Positions 45,107-53,958 of a DNA stretch of 64,000 nt are shown here, in pieces. The position numbers were made by a program, and so were the translations under genes. This DNA comes from Aliidiomarina celeris (lineage in GTDB: Bacteria; Pseudomonadota; Gammaproteobacteria; Enterobacterales; Alteromonadaceae), in assembly GCF_003316875.1 (NCBI RefSeq), contig NZ_QMIL01000002.1, positions 620,001 to 684,000 on the forward strand. The letters are read 5' to 3'. The notes beneath the pieces were generated by a model. It had not been told where the DNA came from. It saw nothing but the letters and a program-made list of their open reading frames with translations, and searched no databases. Position 1 is the first letter of the stretch; each line of letters begins with the position of its first letter.

Positions 45107-45808
45107 ATGGAAGGTCAAAACTGGCGACATTACTTAATTGCGCAAGGATTTCCCGAGGCGTGGCTGCCGGCGCTTAATGGCGAATTACAAACGCACTTAG
45201 GCACACTCTTGCAGGAACTTGCGCGTCGCCGTGAGCAAGGTGAAATTATTTATCCTGCTGAGCCCGATATCTTTAACGCGCTGCGGGCGACGCCTCCTGA
45301 AGCAACGCGGGTGGTCATTCTTGGCCAAGATCCTTACCACCAAGCGGGCCAAGCCCATGGCTTTGCCTTTTCTGTTCCCAAAGGCATTAAGCCTCCGCCC
45401 TCGTTGGTTAATATTTACAAGAGCATTGCTAGCGACTTTAGTAACTTTATACCACCGCAGCATGGCTGTTTAACGCCGTGGGCTGAGCAGGGGGTGTTGT
45501 TGCTCAATACCTCGCTAACGGTAAGCGCAGGCGCGGCTGGCTCGCACTGCCGTATGGGTTGGCAGGTTATTACGGAAGCACTGCTGGCCTATGTGGCGAA
45601 AATGCAACCCTTGGTGTTTGTACTCTGGGGCAAGCATGCTCAAAAAGCCGTAGAAAGAATTAACCTAACTGAGCACAAGGTGCTTGCGGGTGTTCATCCA
45701 TCGCCACTGTCGGCCTATCGCGGCTTCTTTAACCAGCACGACTTTAAGAAAATTAATGAAGCCCTACAGCAGCGCGGTGATGCGGCAATTGATTGGAATT
45801 TGAGTTGA
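45107..45808 (+). CDS. ung: Uracil-DNA glycosylase
   Basis: Ung removes uracil from DNA as the first step of base excision repair. The 233-residue protein shows the water-activating loop VVILGQDPYHQAGQAHG with the catalytic Asp, LLLNTSLTV, and the DNA-intercalation loop AGVHPSPLSAYRGFF. The ATG at 45107 has only a weak ribosome site. The gene is on its own between the DUF1302 terminator and the DUF3545 gene. Confidence 0.95.
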   Translation: MEGQNWRHYLIAQGFPEAWLPALNGELQTHLGTLLQELARRREQGEIIYPAEPDIFNALRATPPEATRVVILGQDPYHQAGQAHGFAFSVPKGIKPPPSLVNIYKSIASDFSNFIPPQHGCLTPWAEQGVLLLNTSLTVSAGAAGSHCRMGWQVITEALLAYVAKMQPLVFVLWGKHAQKAVERINLTEHKVLAGVHPSPLSAYRGFFNQHDFKKINEALQQRGDAAIDWNLS

Positions 45809-45914
45809 TTTGTTAATATTAATGAAACATAAATCTTTTACTGTTTGAGCGAATGTGATAAAACGTTCTTGCGCTAAGCAATAACAATAAAGCTATTATA
45901 ACAAGGAGGATCCT

Positions 45915-46085
45915 ATGGACCACTCTGAAGAGCTTACACACGTAGCTGAAAAATCGAACAAAAGCCGCGCTGCAAAACGTAAATGGCGTGAAATCGAAGC
46001 ACTCAAGGAGCGTCATCGTTTGCGTAAGGAACTTGAAGACATCGACTATTGTTATGAATGCGAACTGGAAGAATTAGAGTTTTAA
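45915..46085 (+). CDS. DUF3545 family small protein
   Basis: This 56-residue frame runs from ATG 45915 to TAA 46083-46085 and has a near-perfect ribosome site, AAGGAGG, six bases upstream. The product is highly charged and helical, with KSRAAKRKWREIEALKERHRL followed by an acidic C-terminus EDIDYCYECELEELEF. This matches DUF3545, a small family confined mostly to Alteromonadales and Vibrionales, of unknown function. A -10-like TATTAT lies about 20 bases upstream of the ATG. It is followed by a bidirectional terminator shared with suhB. Confidence 0.85.
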   Translation: MDHSEELTHVAEKSNKSRAAKRKWREIEALKERHRLRKELEDIDYCYECELEELEF

Positions 46086-46091
46086 AATAAC

Positions 46092-46119
46092 AAAACGCCG
46101 ACCCTAGGGTCGGCGTTTT
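46092..46119. terminator. Bidirectional terminator between DUF3545 gene and suhB
   Basis: A perfect 28-base palindrome, AAAACGCCGACCC then TA then GGGTCGGCGTTTT, has A and T tracts on both sides, so it can end transcripts from either strand. Confidence 0.93.
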
Positions 46120-46151
46120 GTTTTCTAACTCTTGCGGCGGAAGCTATTTGC

Positions 46152-46955
46152 CTAGCTAAGCATCGCTTTCGGTAATTCTTTGCGCATGCGAATAAGCATG
46201 GGTTGAATTACTTTCTGGTTGGCAGCGACAATATTTCCGGTGGCGTGGTAGTTCATGTCGCCGGCGAAGTCGGTTACCATGCCGCCCGACTCTTTAACTA
46301 ACAACGCGCCTGCCATAGTGTCCCAAGGTTTCAAGCCCGCTTCCCAATAGCCGTCGAGGCGCCCGCATGCCACGTAAGCAAGGTCGAGTGCGGCAGAGCC
46401 CGCGCGACGAATATCGGCGACTTCTTCGAAGTAGGCGTTAAAAACTTTTTGGTACTCAGGAAGTATGTGCTTCATGCGGAACGGAAACCCTGTGGCCAAC
46501 AAGCAGCCTTCAAGGTTTTTTGCCGCGCTTACGCGCATACGAAAGCCGTTAAGCTGTGCGCCGGCACCGCGGCTAGCGGTAAATAAGTCGTCGCGCATTG
46601 GGTCGTATACCACGGCGTGGTGCGTTACGCCTTTTACATTGAGCGCAATAGATACACAAAAATGAGGAATGCCACGCATAAAGTTGGTGGTGCCGTCGAG
46701 TGGGTCGATAACCCATTGGTAATCAGCATCGCTGCCTTCCTGAAGGCCAGATTCTTCGGCAAGAATACTGTGTTTCGGGTAACTTTTGCGAAGCGTTGCA
46801 ATGATTGCCGCTTCGGCTGCTTTGTCGACATTGGTCACGAAATCGTGCAGAGATTTCGATTCAATTTCAAGCAGTTGAGGGTTTTCATAAGCTTTCGCAA
46901 TGACTTTTCCGGCCGCGCGCGCTGCGCGCACCGCTATATTTAACATAGCGTGCAT
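46152..46955 (-). CDS. suhB: Inositol monophosphatase family protein SuhB
   Basis: SuhB is an inositol-1-monophosphatase that in E. coli also acts in rRNA transcription antitermination. The 267-residue protein begins MHAMLNIAVRAARAAGK, as in E. coli, and carries the metal-site motifs HSILAEES and WVIDPLDGTTNF and the late WDTMAGALLVKESGG. It is divergent from trmJ, as in E. coli. Its promoter at 46998-47026 has a GC-rich discriminator. Confidence 0.95.
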   Translation of the reverse strand: MHAMLNIAVRAARAAGKVIAKAYENPQLLEIESKSLHDFVTNVDKAAEAAIIATLRKSYPKHSILAEESGLQEGSDADYQWVIDPLDGTTNFMRGIPHFCVSIALNVKGVTHHAVVYDPMRDDLFTASRGAGAQLNGFRMRVSAAKNLEGCLLATGFPFRMKHILPEYQKVFNAYFEEVADIRRAGSAALDLAYVACGRLDGYWEAGLKPWDTMAGALLVKESGGMVTDFAGDMNYHATGNIVAANQKVIQPMLIRMRKELPKAMLS

Positions 46956-46997
46956 GTGCTGATTCCTGTGATGGCAAAGAACGTAAAAACGGCGCGA

Positions 46998-47026
46998 ATT
47001 ATAATCAATTTTCGGGTTTTACGCAA
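46998..47026 (-). promoter_or_regulatory. suhB promoter
   Basis: On the minus strand TTGCGT (47021-47026), a 17-base spacer and TATAAT (46998-47003) form a good sigma-70 promoter 42 bases before suhB. The next bases are TCGCGCC. Confidence 0.65.
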
Positions 47027-47110
47027 TGCCTCGGCAGCGCGCGCTTGTATTGGAGCAAAAAGCGCCTTCTGTGGTAGCATTGCTCAGTTTTTCTTAAGGG
47101 TGTTTTTTTC

Positions 47111-47869
47111 ATGTTAGACAATGTTCGAATTGTACTGGTGAATACGTCGGATCAACGCAATATTGGTTCGGCGGCGCGTGCTATGAAAACCATGGGTATT
47201 ACCGATTTAGTGCTGGTGGCACCCGAGGAGCAGCCGGAAGGTAAAGCTCATGCGCTCTCGGCCGGCGCGAGCGACGTACTGGCGAATGCACGCCAAGTAG
47301 CAACGTTGCAAGAAGCAATTGCCGATTGTGGCTTAGTGCTGGCGACCAGCGCCCGCAGCCGAACGTTGGATTGGCCGATGGTAACGCCGCGTGAAGCGGG
47401 GCAAAAAGTGGTGCACGAGGGTCGCGCTGCAAAAGTCGCCTTAGTGTTTGGTCGCGAAGCAAGCGGGCTCACCAACGAAGAGTTGCAAATGAGTCAGTTC
47501 CATACGCATATTCCGGCCAACCCCGAATATAGCTCGTTAAACTTGGCCATGGCGGTGCAAACCTTGTGCTATGAAGTGCGCATGGCGTTTCTTGCTACTC
47601 AACAAGAAAACACGCCTGCCGAAGCGCCGTTAGCGGAGAGCTATCCTGAATCGAAGGATCTAGAGAGTTTTTACGCGCATCTCGAACGCACGCTTACGGT
47701 GTCGGGCTTTATTATTCGAAAACACCCTGGGCAAATTATGAATAAACTGCGCCGATTATTTACCCGCGCGCGCCCAGACCGCAACGAGCTAAATATTCTG
47801 CGTGGTGTTCTTGCCGCGTTTGAGCGAGCAGCAACAACACCCAATAAGAAGGAGAAGAACAACCCATGA
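47111..47869 (+). CDS. trmJ: tRNA (cytidine/uridine-2'-O)-methyltransferase TrmJ
   Basis: TrmJ methylates the ribose at position 32 of several tRNAs. The 252-residue SPOUT protein has [22 protein letters not shown] at the start and the knot region [18 protein letters not shown] and [17 protein letters not shown]. Its stop overlaps the iscS-type start by four bases (ATGA). In E. coli iscR lies between trmJ and iscS; here it is missing. Confidence 0.95.
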   Translation: MLDNVRIVLVNTSDQRNIGSAARAMKTMGITDLVLVAPEEQPEGKAHALSAGASDVLANARQVATLQEAIADCGLVLATSARSRTLDWPMVTPREAGQKVVHEGRAAKVALVFGREASGLTNEELQMSQFHTHIPANPEYSSLNLAMAVQTLCYEVRMAFLATQQENTPAEAPLAESYPESKDLESFYAHLERTLTVSGFIIRKHPGQIMNKLRRLFTRARPDRNELNILRGVLAAFERAATTPNKKEKNNP

Positions 47870-49035
47870 GTGCGCCGATTTATTTAGACTATGCAGCAAC
47901 CACCCCGGTGGACCGACGCGTGGCTGAAAAAATGATGCAGTATCTCACCATCGACGGGGTATTTGGTAACCCGGCGTCGCGTTCACACAAATTCGGGTGG
48001 CAGGCGGAAGAGGCCGTTGACGAAGCACGCCATTGTGTTGCCGAGCTTATTCATGCCGATCCGCGCGAGATTGTCTGGACCTCTGGTGCAACCGAGTCAG
48101 ACAACCTTGCCATTAAAGGCGCTGCATGGGCGAACCGCGAACGTGGTAAACACATTATTACGCTCTGCACGGAACATAAAGCCGTACTCGACACCTGCGC
48201 GGAACTGGAGCTGCAAGGCTTCGAGGTGTCGTATTTACCTGTTGCCGAAAACGGTGTGCTCGACCTAAACGTGCTCCGAAGCGCGATCCGCAAAGACACC
48301 ATTTTGGTGAGTGTTATGCAGGTGAACAATGAAACCGGTGTGATTCAGGATATTGGTGCTATTGCGCAGATCTGCCGTGAACACGACGTTTTGATTCATG
48401 TGGACGGCGCGCAAAGCGTGGGCAAGATTCCCGTGAATGTTGCCGAGCTCGGTATCGATCTACTCTCTATTTCTGGCCACAAAATGTATGGGCCGAAAGG
48501 CATAGGGGCGCTTTATGTACGCCGTAACCCAAGAGTTAAGGTACTAGCGCAAATTCACGGCGGTGGCCATGAGCGCGGTATGCGCTCGGGAACCCTTGCC
48601 ACGCACCAAATTGTAGGCTTAGGCGAAGCGGCCAGCCTAGCGGGCGAGGTTATGCAGAGCGATATGGCGCGATTAACGCCTCTTCGCGATCAGCTTTGGC
48701 AGGCACTACAAGCGCTTGGTGGCGTAACGGTAAACGGTGATTTGAGCGAGGGTTTGGGTTCGATTCTGAATGTGAGTTTTGCCGATGTTGCCGGCGAGAT
48801 GCTGCTGATGAGTTTGTCGGATATTGCGGTTTCATCCGGCTCTGCGTGCAATTCTGCTACGGTTGATCCTTCGTTTGTGCTCACTGCCATGGGGGTTGAG
48901 CGTGAACGTGCGTTGGCGTCGGTGCGGCTGAGTTTGGGGCGTCACACCACAGCGGAACAAATTTCGCAGGTCATTGAACTGTTCAATTGCACAATTCCTC
49001 AGCTGCGAAGCACCAAACCGCTGTGGCGGGTTTAA
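47866..49035 (+). CDS. iscS: IscS-type cysteine desulfurase
   Basis: This PLP enzyme takes sulfur from cysteine for Fe-S clusters, thiamine and tRNA thiolation. The 389-residue protein has the family start [15 protein letters not shown], the PLP lysine in [12 protein letters not shown] and the persulfide Cys loop [15 protein letters not shown], placed as in IscS. The long Cys loop marks the IscS/NifS group rather than SufS. It is 15 residues shorter than E. coli IscS. No iscR, iscU, iscA, hscBA or fdx follows: the next gene, msrA, is on the other strand. It could supply CsdE or a separate SUF system. Confidence 0.85.
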   Translation: MSAPIYLDYAATTPVDRRVAEKMMQYLTIDGVFGNPASRSHKFGWQAEEAVDEARHCVAELIHADPREIVWTSGATESDNLAIKGAAWANRERGKHIITLCTEHKAVLDTCAELELQGFEVSYLPVAENGVLDLNVLRSAIRKDTILVSVMQVNNETGVIQDIGAIAQICREHDVLIHVDGAQSVGKIPVNVAELGIDLLSISGHKMYGPKGIGALYVRRNPRVKVLAQIHGGGHERGMRSGTLATHQIVGLGEAASLAGEVMQSDMARLTPLRDQLWQALQALGGVTVNGDLSEGLGSILNVSFADVAGEMLLMSLSDIAVSSGSACNSATVDPSFVLTAMGVERERALASVRLSLGRHTTAEQISQVIELFNCTIPQLRSTKPLWRV

Positions 49036-49042
49036 ATAACCG

Positions 49043-49600
49043 CTATTTAAGCTTGGCCGCAAAAGTGGCTCTAAACTTTTTCAGCTTAGGCGCAATAACC
49101 GCTGCACAGTATGGCTGTTCAGGATTTCTGGCGTAGTAGTCTTTGTGGTACTGCTCGGCGGCAAACCAGTTCGACAATGGCGACAGCTCAGTAACCACGG
49201 GGGCGTCAAATAGGTTGTCACGCGTTACTTCAGCAAGAAACGCCTCTGCTATTTGGCGCTGGCTTTCGTTGTGGTAGAAAATGACCGAGCGGTATTGGGT
49301 ACCAATGTCGTTGCCTTGGCGGTTCAGCTGAGTTGGATCGTGAATGGAAAAGAGCACTTCTAGTAATTCGCGGTAGGAAATTTCAGCCGGATTAAACGTG
49401 AGCTGCACAACTTCAGCATGCCCAGTGTTGCCTGAGCAGACTTGCTCATAGGTGGGCTGCTCAATAGTGCCGCCCGCATAGCCCGAATGTACTTCAACAA
49501 TTCCCTTCAGCTGACTAAACGCGCTTTCAACACACCAAAAACAGCCACCACCAAAGGTTGCAGTGTTCAATTGGGTTCCTGAATTATTGGAGTCTGACAT
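49043..49600 (-). CDS. msrA: Peptide methionine sulfoxide reductase MsrA
   Basis: MsrA repairs methionine-S-sulfoxide in oxidised proteins. The 185-residue protein has the catalytic Cys in TATFGGGCFWCVE, the substrate residues in GHAEVVQLTFNP and EQYHKDYY near the end. ATG 49600 is chosen because GAGGTGA lies just upstream and it gives the family N-terminus; a start 12 codons earlier would add a hydrophobic stretch not seen in relatives. It ends seven bases from the iscS-type gene, tail to tail. Confidence 0.94.
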   Translation of the reverse strand: MSDSNNSGTQLNTATFGGGCFWCVESAFSQLKGIVEVHSGYAGGTIEQPTYEQVCSGNTGHAEVVQLTFNPAEISYRELLEVLFSIHDPTQLNRQGNDIGTQYRSVIFYHNESQRQIAEAFLAEVTRDNLFDAPVVTELSPLSNWFAAEQYHKDYYARNPEQPYCAAVIAPKLKKFRATFAAKLK

Positions 49601-49764
49601 ACTCACCTCAAAAAATACGAATGTAAAAACAAGCAACGGCGAAATTTAGTATAGAAGTTTAGACGTCTATATTGGTCGGTATGGTAGTGCTGAATGGGCT
49701 CGATTAGCAAGCAAAATTACCCAATTGCTTATTCGATTACGTTTAACTGGCGGCAAAAGTTTTA

Positions 49765-49805
49765 TTGGGCATAGGCTTTGATATCGCGTATAATTCGCGC
49801 GAATT
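49765..49805 (+). promoter_or_regulatory. ndk promoter with palindrome at the start site
   Basis: TTGGGC (49765-49770), an 18-base spacer and TATAAT (49789-49794) form a good promoter for ndk. A perfect 14-base palindrome, AATTCGCGCGAATT (49792-49805), overlaps the end of the -10 and the expected start point. Confidence 0.65.
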
Positions 49806-49835
49806 TTTGGATATCACCGATTTGGAGTAAAACAC

Positions 49836-50267
49836 ATGGCTTTGGAACGCACTCTTTCCATTATTAAGCCCGACGCCGTTGCAAAAAACGTGATCGGCGC
49901 AATTGTTAACCGTTTTGAATCTGCTGGCTTGCGTATTGTTGCACAGAAAATGATGCACTTGAGCAAAGAGCAGGCAGAAGGTTTTTATGCTGAACACAAA
50001 GAACGTCCTTTCTTTGGTGCGTTGGTTGAGTTCATGACGTCTGGCCCAATCGTTGTGATGGTGCTTGAAGGTGAAGACGCAGTACGTAAAAACCGTGAAA
50101 TTATGGGTGCAACGAACCCACAAGAAGCTGCTGCCGGCACTTTACGTGCTGACTACGCGGAAACGATCGACGAAAACGCCGTTCACGGTTCAGACGCGGT
50201 AGAATCTGCGGCGCGTGAAATTGGCTATTTCTTCTCTGACGAAGAAGTGTGCTCACGTACGCGTTAA
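49836..50267 (+). CDS. ndk: Nucleoside diphosphate kinase
   Basis: Ndk transfers phosphate from ATP to nucleoside diphosphates through a phospho-histidine. The 143-residue protein matches E. coli Ndk throughout: [22 protein letters not shown]-type segment in [11 protein letters not shown], and the active His in [33 protein letters not shown] before the ATG is a good ribosome site. It precedes rlmN as in enterics but is separated by a terminator. Confidence 0.97.
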   Translation: MALERTLSIIKPDAVAKNVIGAIVNRFESAGLRIVAQKMMHLSKEQAEGFYAEHKERPFFGALVEFMTSGPIVVMVLEGEDAVRKNREIMGATNPQEAAAGTLRADYAETIDENAVHGSDAVESAAREIGYFFSDEEVCSRTR

Positions 50268-50342
50268 TTGGCTTTGCTTATTCGCTTTGTGCACTGGCTT
50301 TGCTCCTTAGAAAGGCCGCACTAAAGCAATAGAATACGATAT

Positions 50343-50366
50343 AAAGGGGCTTCGGCCCCTTTTTTC
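50343..50366 (+). terminator. Terminator of ndk
   Basis: AAAGGGGC (50343-50350) pairs with GCCCCTTT (50355-50362) around the stable TTCG loop, followed by T residues. Confidence 0.92.
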
Positions 50367-50382
50367 ACCAATCAGGTTTTAC

Positions 50383-50430
50383 CCATAATGTTTGCCTATA
50401 ATGGCTTATTGTTCGAGGCAAACATTATGG
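50383..50430. promoter_or_regulatory. Perfect 15-bp inverted repeat over the rlmN promoter
   Basis: CCATAATGTTTGCCT (50383-50397) and AGGCAAACATTATGG (50416-50430) are exact reverse complements separated by 18 bases. A TATAAT -10 begins at the inner edge of the left arm (50397-50402), so transcription would start within the spacer and only the right arm would be in the mRNA. This favours a DNA operator over an RNA hairpin. No known regulator motif is recognised. Confidence 0.7.
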
Positions 50431-50449
50431 AATAAACGCAGAGGTTCTA

Positions 50450-51586
50450 ATGGCAACAACCACTCAAAAAGTTAACTTACTGGATCTCGATCGTGAAGGG
50501 CTGCGCGAGTTCTTTTCAGGGCTCGGCGAAAAGCCGTTCCGTGCAGATCAGGTGATGAAGTGGGTGTATCATTATTGTGTCGACGACTTCGAGCAAATGA
50601 CCAACCTCAACAAACCCCTGCGCGAGAAGCTAGCGACTATTGCTGAAATTAAAGCACCGGTAATAAAAACCCAGCAGCAGTCGACCGACGGCACCATTAA
50701 ATTCGCCATGGACCTCGGTGACGGCCAAGAAGTAGAAAGTGTGTGGATACCCGAAGATGACCGCGCCACCCTGTGTGTGTCGTCACAAGTGGGTTGTGCG
50801 CTGGAGTGTACCTTCTGCTCTACCGGCCAACAGGGTTTTAACCGCAACCTGCGGGTGTCCGAAATTATTGGCCAAGTGTGGCGCGTGAATAAACTACTCG
50901 GGCCATTTGGCGAAACCGGCGTAAAAGCGGTAACCAACGTAGTGATGATGGGCATGGGCGAACCCTTGCTGAACGTTAAAAACGTGGTGCCGGCGATGAA
51001 ACTGATGATGGAAGACTTTGGCTTTGGTTTGTCGAAACGGCGGGTTACGCTCAGTACTTCTGGTGTGGTGCCGGCACTCGACGCTCTGCGGGACCAAATA
51101 GACGTGGCTTTAGCCATTTCCTTACATGCGCCCAACGACACGCTGCGTGACGAAATTGTGCCCATCAATAAGAAGTACCCAATTGAACAATTTTTGGCCT
51201 CATCACGCCGCTACATCGAAAACTCAAAAGCGCAATCTAAGGTTACCGTAGAATATGTTATGCTTGAGCGTGTTAACGACTCGACCGACCAAGCACAGGA
51301 ATTAGCGCGGGTTCTTAAAGGAACGCCGTGTAAAATTAATTTAATTCCGTTTAACCCTTTCCCCGGTTCCGAGTATGGTCGTTCGAGCAACTCGCGCATT
51401 GATCGGTTTTCAAAGGTGTTGATGGAACACGGATATACCGTTATCGTACGTAAAACCCGCGGCGACGACATTGATGCCGCTTGTGGGCAGCTCGTAGGTG
51501 ACGTGGTAGACCGAACAAAACGCTTACTCAAAAAACAACAAAAACAAAAAGGTGGCGAAGGAATTGCGGTTAAAGCAGTTTCCTAG
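50450..51586 (+). CDS. rlmN: Dual-specificity RNA methyltransferase RlmN
   Basis: RlmN is a radical-SAM enzyme that makes m2A at position 2503 of 23S rRNA and at position 37 of some tRNAs. The 378-residue protein has the Fe-S motif [19 protein letters not shown] (CxxxCxxC), the SAM segment [12 protein letters not shown] and the methyl-carrying Cys in [10 protein letters not shown]. It heads the conserved run to der, though the pilW/pilF gene found after rlmN in many relatives is absent. Confidence 0.97.
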   Translation: MATTTQKVNLLDLDREGLREFFSGLGEKPFRADQVMKWVYHYCVDDFEQMTNLNKPLREKLATIAEIKAPVIKTQQQSTDGTIKFAMDLGDGQEVESVWIPEDDRATLCVSSQVGCALECTFCSTGQQGFNRNLRVSEIIGQVWRVNKLLGPFGETGVKAVTNVVMMGMGEPLLNVKNVVPAMKLMMEDFGFGLSKRRVTLSTSGVVPALDALRDQIDVALAISLHAPNDTLRDEIVPINKKYPIEQFLASSRRYIENSKAQSKVTVEYVMLERVNDSTDQAQELARVLKGTPCKINLIPFNPFPGSEYGRSSNSRIDRFSKVLMEHGYTVIVRKTRGDDIDAACGQLVGDVVDRTKRLLKKQQKQKGGEGIAVKAVS

Positions 51587-51644
51587 CAAGCAGGGAGCGT
51601 TACAGACGCACCACCGGACGGTTCGCGCAACGAATTAGGCTCTC

Positions 51645-52772
51645 ATGAATCAAGAACAGAATATCGACAATACAGACAACGCGCACGATCTGAATACGGG
51701 TAGCCCGGTAGAGCCCCAATTGAATGAGGCCACGCCCGGTGACTTGCTCCGTGAAGCGCGCCAAGCTCGTGGCATATCTACCGACCAAGTGGCCACGCAA
51801 TTGCGGCTGCGTAAACAACTGATCGAAGAATTAGAAGAAAATAAGTTCGATCCTAAGGTGGCAGGAACGTTCACCCGCGGCTATTTGCGCTCGTACGCGA
51901 AGTATCTTGAGCTTCCGGAGCAGCAGGTACTCGACGCCTATTACGCACTCGGGCTGGAAGAGCCGCGTAAAGAGTCCATGCAAAGTTTTTCCCGCAAAAA
52001 GAGCAAACAAACGCAAGACAGCCGGTTGATGATCATCACGTGGATTATTGTGGTCGTACTGGTGGCGTCGGCTATTTTGTTTGCGTGGCAACAGTCGAAA
52101 GACGCGGCGTTATTAGAACCTGCTGCGGCAAGCATTGACACACAGCCAGCGAGCAACAACCGCGTACAAAACACGGCCTTAGCAAACGCATTCCCAGATA
52201 CAACTGGCCCAGAAACAGCTGAGCCCGAAACCGCTGAACCCGAAACAGCTGAGCCAGAAACCACTGACCCAGCAGCAACAGATCCAGAAACAGGAGCAGT
52301 GCTAAGCACAGGCACGCAAAATACTACGGGTGTCGCGGTGTCACCGACAGAAGTGATTGTGACAGAGCAAGCTGAGCAGCCAAGCGAGCAAACGGGTGAG
52401 CCAAGTACTGCTGGTGAACAAGAGCCTGCGCCTGAGCGAGCCGAACAAGCGGAGTTGGACACTATTTCGGAGCCTTTAGCGGCGAGCGAGGGCGCCACTG
52501 AGTTAGCAAACACAGTGGTCGACGTCAACGCTGGCGACTTGGTGTTACATTTTCGTGGCGACTGCTGGGTGCGCATTGACGACGCGGAAGGCAACACGCT
52601 TGCTTTTGGCGTAAAACAAGCCGGCTACACCATGCCTCTAAACGGTGTTCAACCTTACTCACTCACTTTAGGCGCACCGCATTTGGTCGACGTTTATTTT
52701 CAAGGTGAGGCAGTTGATATGAGTTCTCTTCGGGACGGCCGTGTTGCACGGTTAACGGTTCCTGAAGCGTAA
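51645..52772 (+). CDS. rodZ: Cytoskeletal protein RodZ
   Basis: RodZ ties MreB filaments to the membrane and maintains rod shape. The 375-residue protein has an N-terminal Xre-type helix-turn-helix (about 25-95, with GDLLREARQARGISTDQVATQL), a basic patch and a membrane helix (LMIITWIIVVVLVASAILFAW). A long periplasmic linker rich in Glu, Pro, Thr and Ala follows, then a C-terminal DUF4115 domain (LVLHFRGDCWVRIDDAEG). The linker holds four 15-base tandem repeats at 52212-52271. Order and neighbours match E. coli. Confidence 0.93.
   Translation: MNQEQNIDNTDNAHDLNTGSPVEPQLNEATPGDLLREARQARGISTDQVATQLRLRKQLIEELEENKFDPKVAGTFTRGYLRSYAKYLELPEQQVLDAYYALGLEEPRKESMQSFSRKKSKQTQDSRLMIITWIIVVVLVASAILFAWQQSKDAALLEPAAASIDTQPASNNRVQNTALANAFPDTTGPETAEPETAEPETAEPETTDPAATDPETGAVLSTGTQNTTGVAVSPTEVIVTEQAEQPSEQTGEPSTAGEQEPAPERAEQAELDTISEPLAASEGATELANTVVDVNAGDLVLHFRGDCWVRIDDAEGNTLAFGVKQAGYTMPLNGVQPYSLTLGAPHLVDVYFQGEAVDMSSLRDGRVARLTVPEA
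52212..52271 (+). repeat. Four 15-bp tandem repeats in rodZ
   Basis: Four in-frame units of 15 bases (consensus GAAACAGCTGAGCCC) encode E-T-A-E-P repeats, the last diverged to E-T-T-D-P. They lie in the flexible periplasmic linker, where copy number could vary by replication slippage without a frameshift. Confidence 0.8.
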
Positions 52773-52781
52773 TGGTATAAT
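52752..52781 (+). promoter_or_regulatory. Possible ispG promoter at the end of rodZ
   Basis: TTAACG (52752-52757), an 18-base spacer and a perfect TATAAT (52776-52781), followed by AGCGCCACG, lie at the rodZ stop, about 33 bases before ispG. Confidence 0.55.
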
Positions 52782-52813
52782 AGCGCCACGTTTAATTTGA
52801 GTTGTTCAAACCG

Positions 52814-53929
52814 ATGAATCACACACCGCCTATTCAACGCAGAAAAAGCCGTCGCATTTATGTTGGTAACGTGCCCATTGGCGACGGTGCACCGATAGCC
52901 GTTCAGTCTATGACCAACACGCTAACCACCGATATTGACGCGACCGTGGCGCAAGTTAATGCGATTGCACAGGCGGGGGCGGATATTGTTCGTGTGTCAG
53001 TGCCCACCATGGACGCCGCCGAAGCCTTTAAACACATTAAAGCACAAAGCGCAGTGCCGCTGGTTGCCGATATTCACTTTGATTATCGTATTGCCCTTAA
53101 AGTGGCTGAATATGGCGTGGATTGCTTGCGAATCAACCCCGGCAATATTGGTAACGAAGACCGAATTCGAGCGGTAGTCGACGCGGCGCGGGAAAGAAAC
53201 ATTCCGATTCGCATTGGTGTGAATGCAGGCTCACTCGAAAAAGACATTCAAGAAAAGTATGGTGAGCCGAATGGTGCTGCGCTGGTTGAGTCGGCCATGC
53301 GCCATGTGGATATTCTCGATCGGCTCAACTTCCCAGATTTCAAAGTGAGCGTGAAAGCGTCGGATGTATTTTTAGCGGTTGAAGCTTACCGGTTGTTGGC
53401 CTCACGAATAGACCAGCCATTGCATTTAGGTATTACGGAAGCAGGCGGTGCGCGCAGCGGTGCGGTAAAATCAGCGATTGGCCTCGGCATGCTCCTCGCC
53501 GAAGGCATTGGCGATACCTTGCGGGTGTCCTTAGCGGCAGATCCGGTAGAAGAAGTGAAAGTTGGTTTTGATATTTTAAAATCGCTGCGCATTCGTTCGC
53601 GCGGGATAAACTTTATCGCCTGCCCCAGCTGCTCGCGCCAAGAGTTTGATGTTATTAGTACCGTAAATGCCTTAGAACAGCGCCTTGAAGACATTACCAC
53701 GCCCATCGACTTTTCGATTATTGGATGTGTGGTGAATGGTCCGGGCGAAGCCCATGTGTCGCATATTGGCTTGGCTGGCGCGAAAACCCGCAGTGGCTTT
53801 TACCTGGACGGTGAGCGGCAAAAAGAACGGATCGACAATGCCCAAATTGTCGACCAACTCGAAGCCAAGGTTCGTGCTTATGTAGCGCGCATCGACAAAG
53901 ACAAACAGATTCCGGTAATCAACGAGTAA
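52814..53929 (+). CDS. ispG: 4-hydroxy-3-methylbut-2-enyl diphosphate synthase IspG
   Basis: IspG is the penultimate Fe-S enzyme of the MEP isoprenoid pathway, supplying precursors to IspB. The 371-residue protein matches E. coli IspG almost block for block: [33 protein letters not shown], and the 4Fe-4S cysteines in [12 protein letters not shown] and [13 protein letters not shown] 52814 gives the family N-terminus; a TTG four codons upstream is less likely. The ribosome site is weak. Confidence 0.96.
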   Translation: MNHTPPIQRRKSRRIYVGNVPIGDGAPIAVQSMTNTLTTDIDATVAQVNAIAQAGADIVRVSVPTMDAAEAFKHIKAQSAVPLVADIHFDYRIALKVAEYGVDCLRINPGNIGNEDRIRAVVDAARERNIPIRIGVNAGSLEKDIQEKYGEPNGAALVESAMRHVDILDRLNFPDFKVSVKASDVFLAVEAYRLLASRIDQPLHLGITEAGGARSGAVKSAIGLGMLLAEGIGDTLRVSLAADPVEEVKVGFDILKSLRIRSRGINFIACPSCSRQEFDVISTVNALEQRLEDITTPIDFSIIGCVVNGPGEAHVSHIGLAGAKTRSGFYLDGERQKERIDNAQIVDQLEAKVRAYVARIDKDKQIPVINE

Positions 53930-53958
53930 TTGATTCCATAGCGTGATAGGACTTTTTA

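Noticed and set aside
50572-51168. Long antisense frame (198 codons) within rlmN, and similar ones within gspD, rodZ and mdh
   Set aside because: They mirror codon bias of the genuine genes on the opposite strand, have no ribosome site and no domain.
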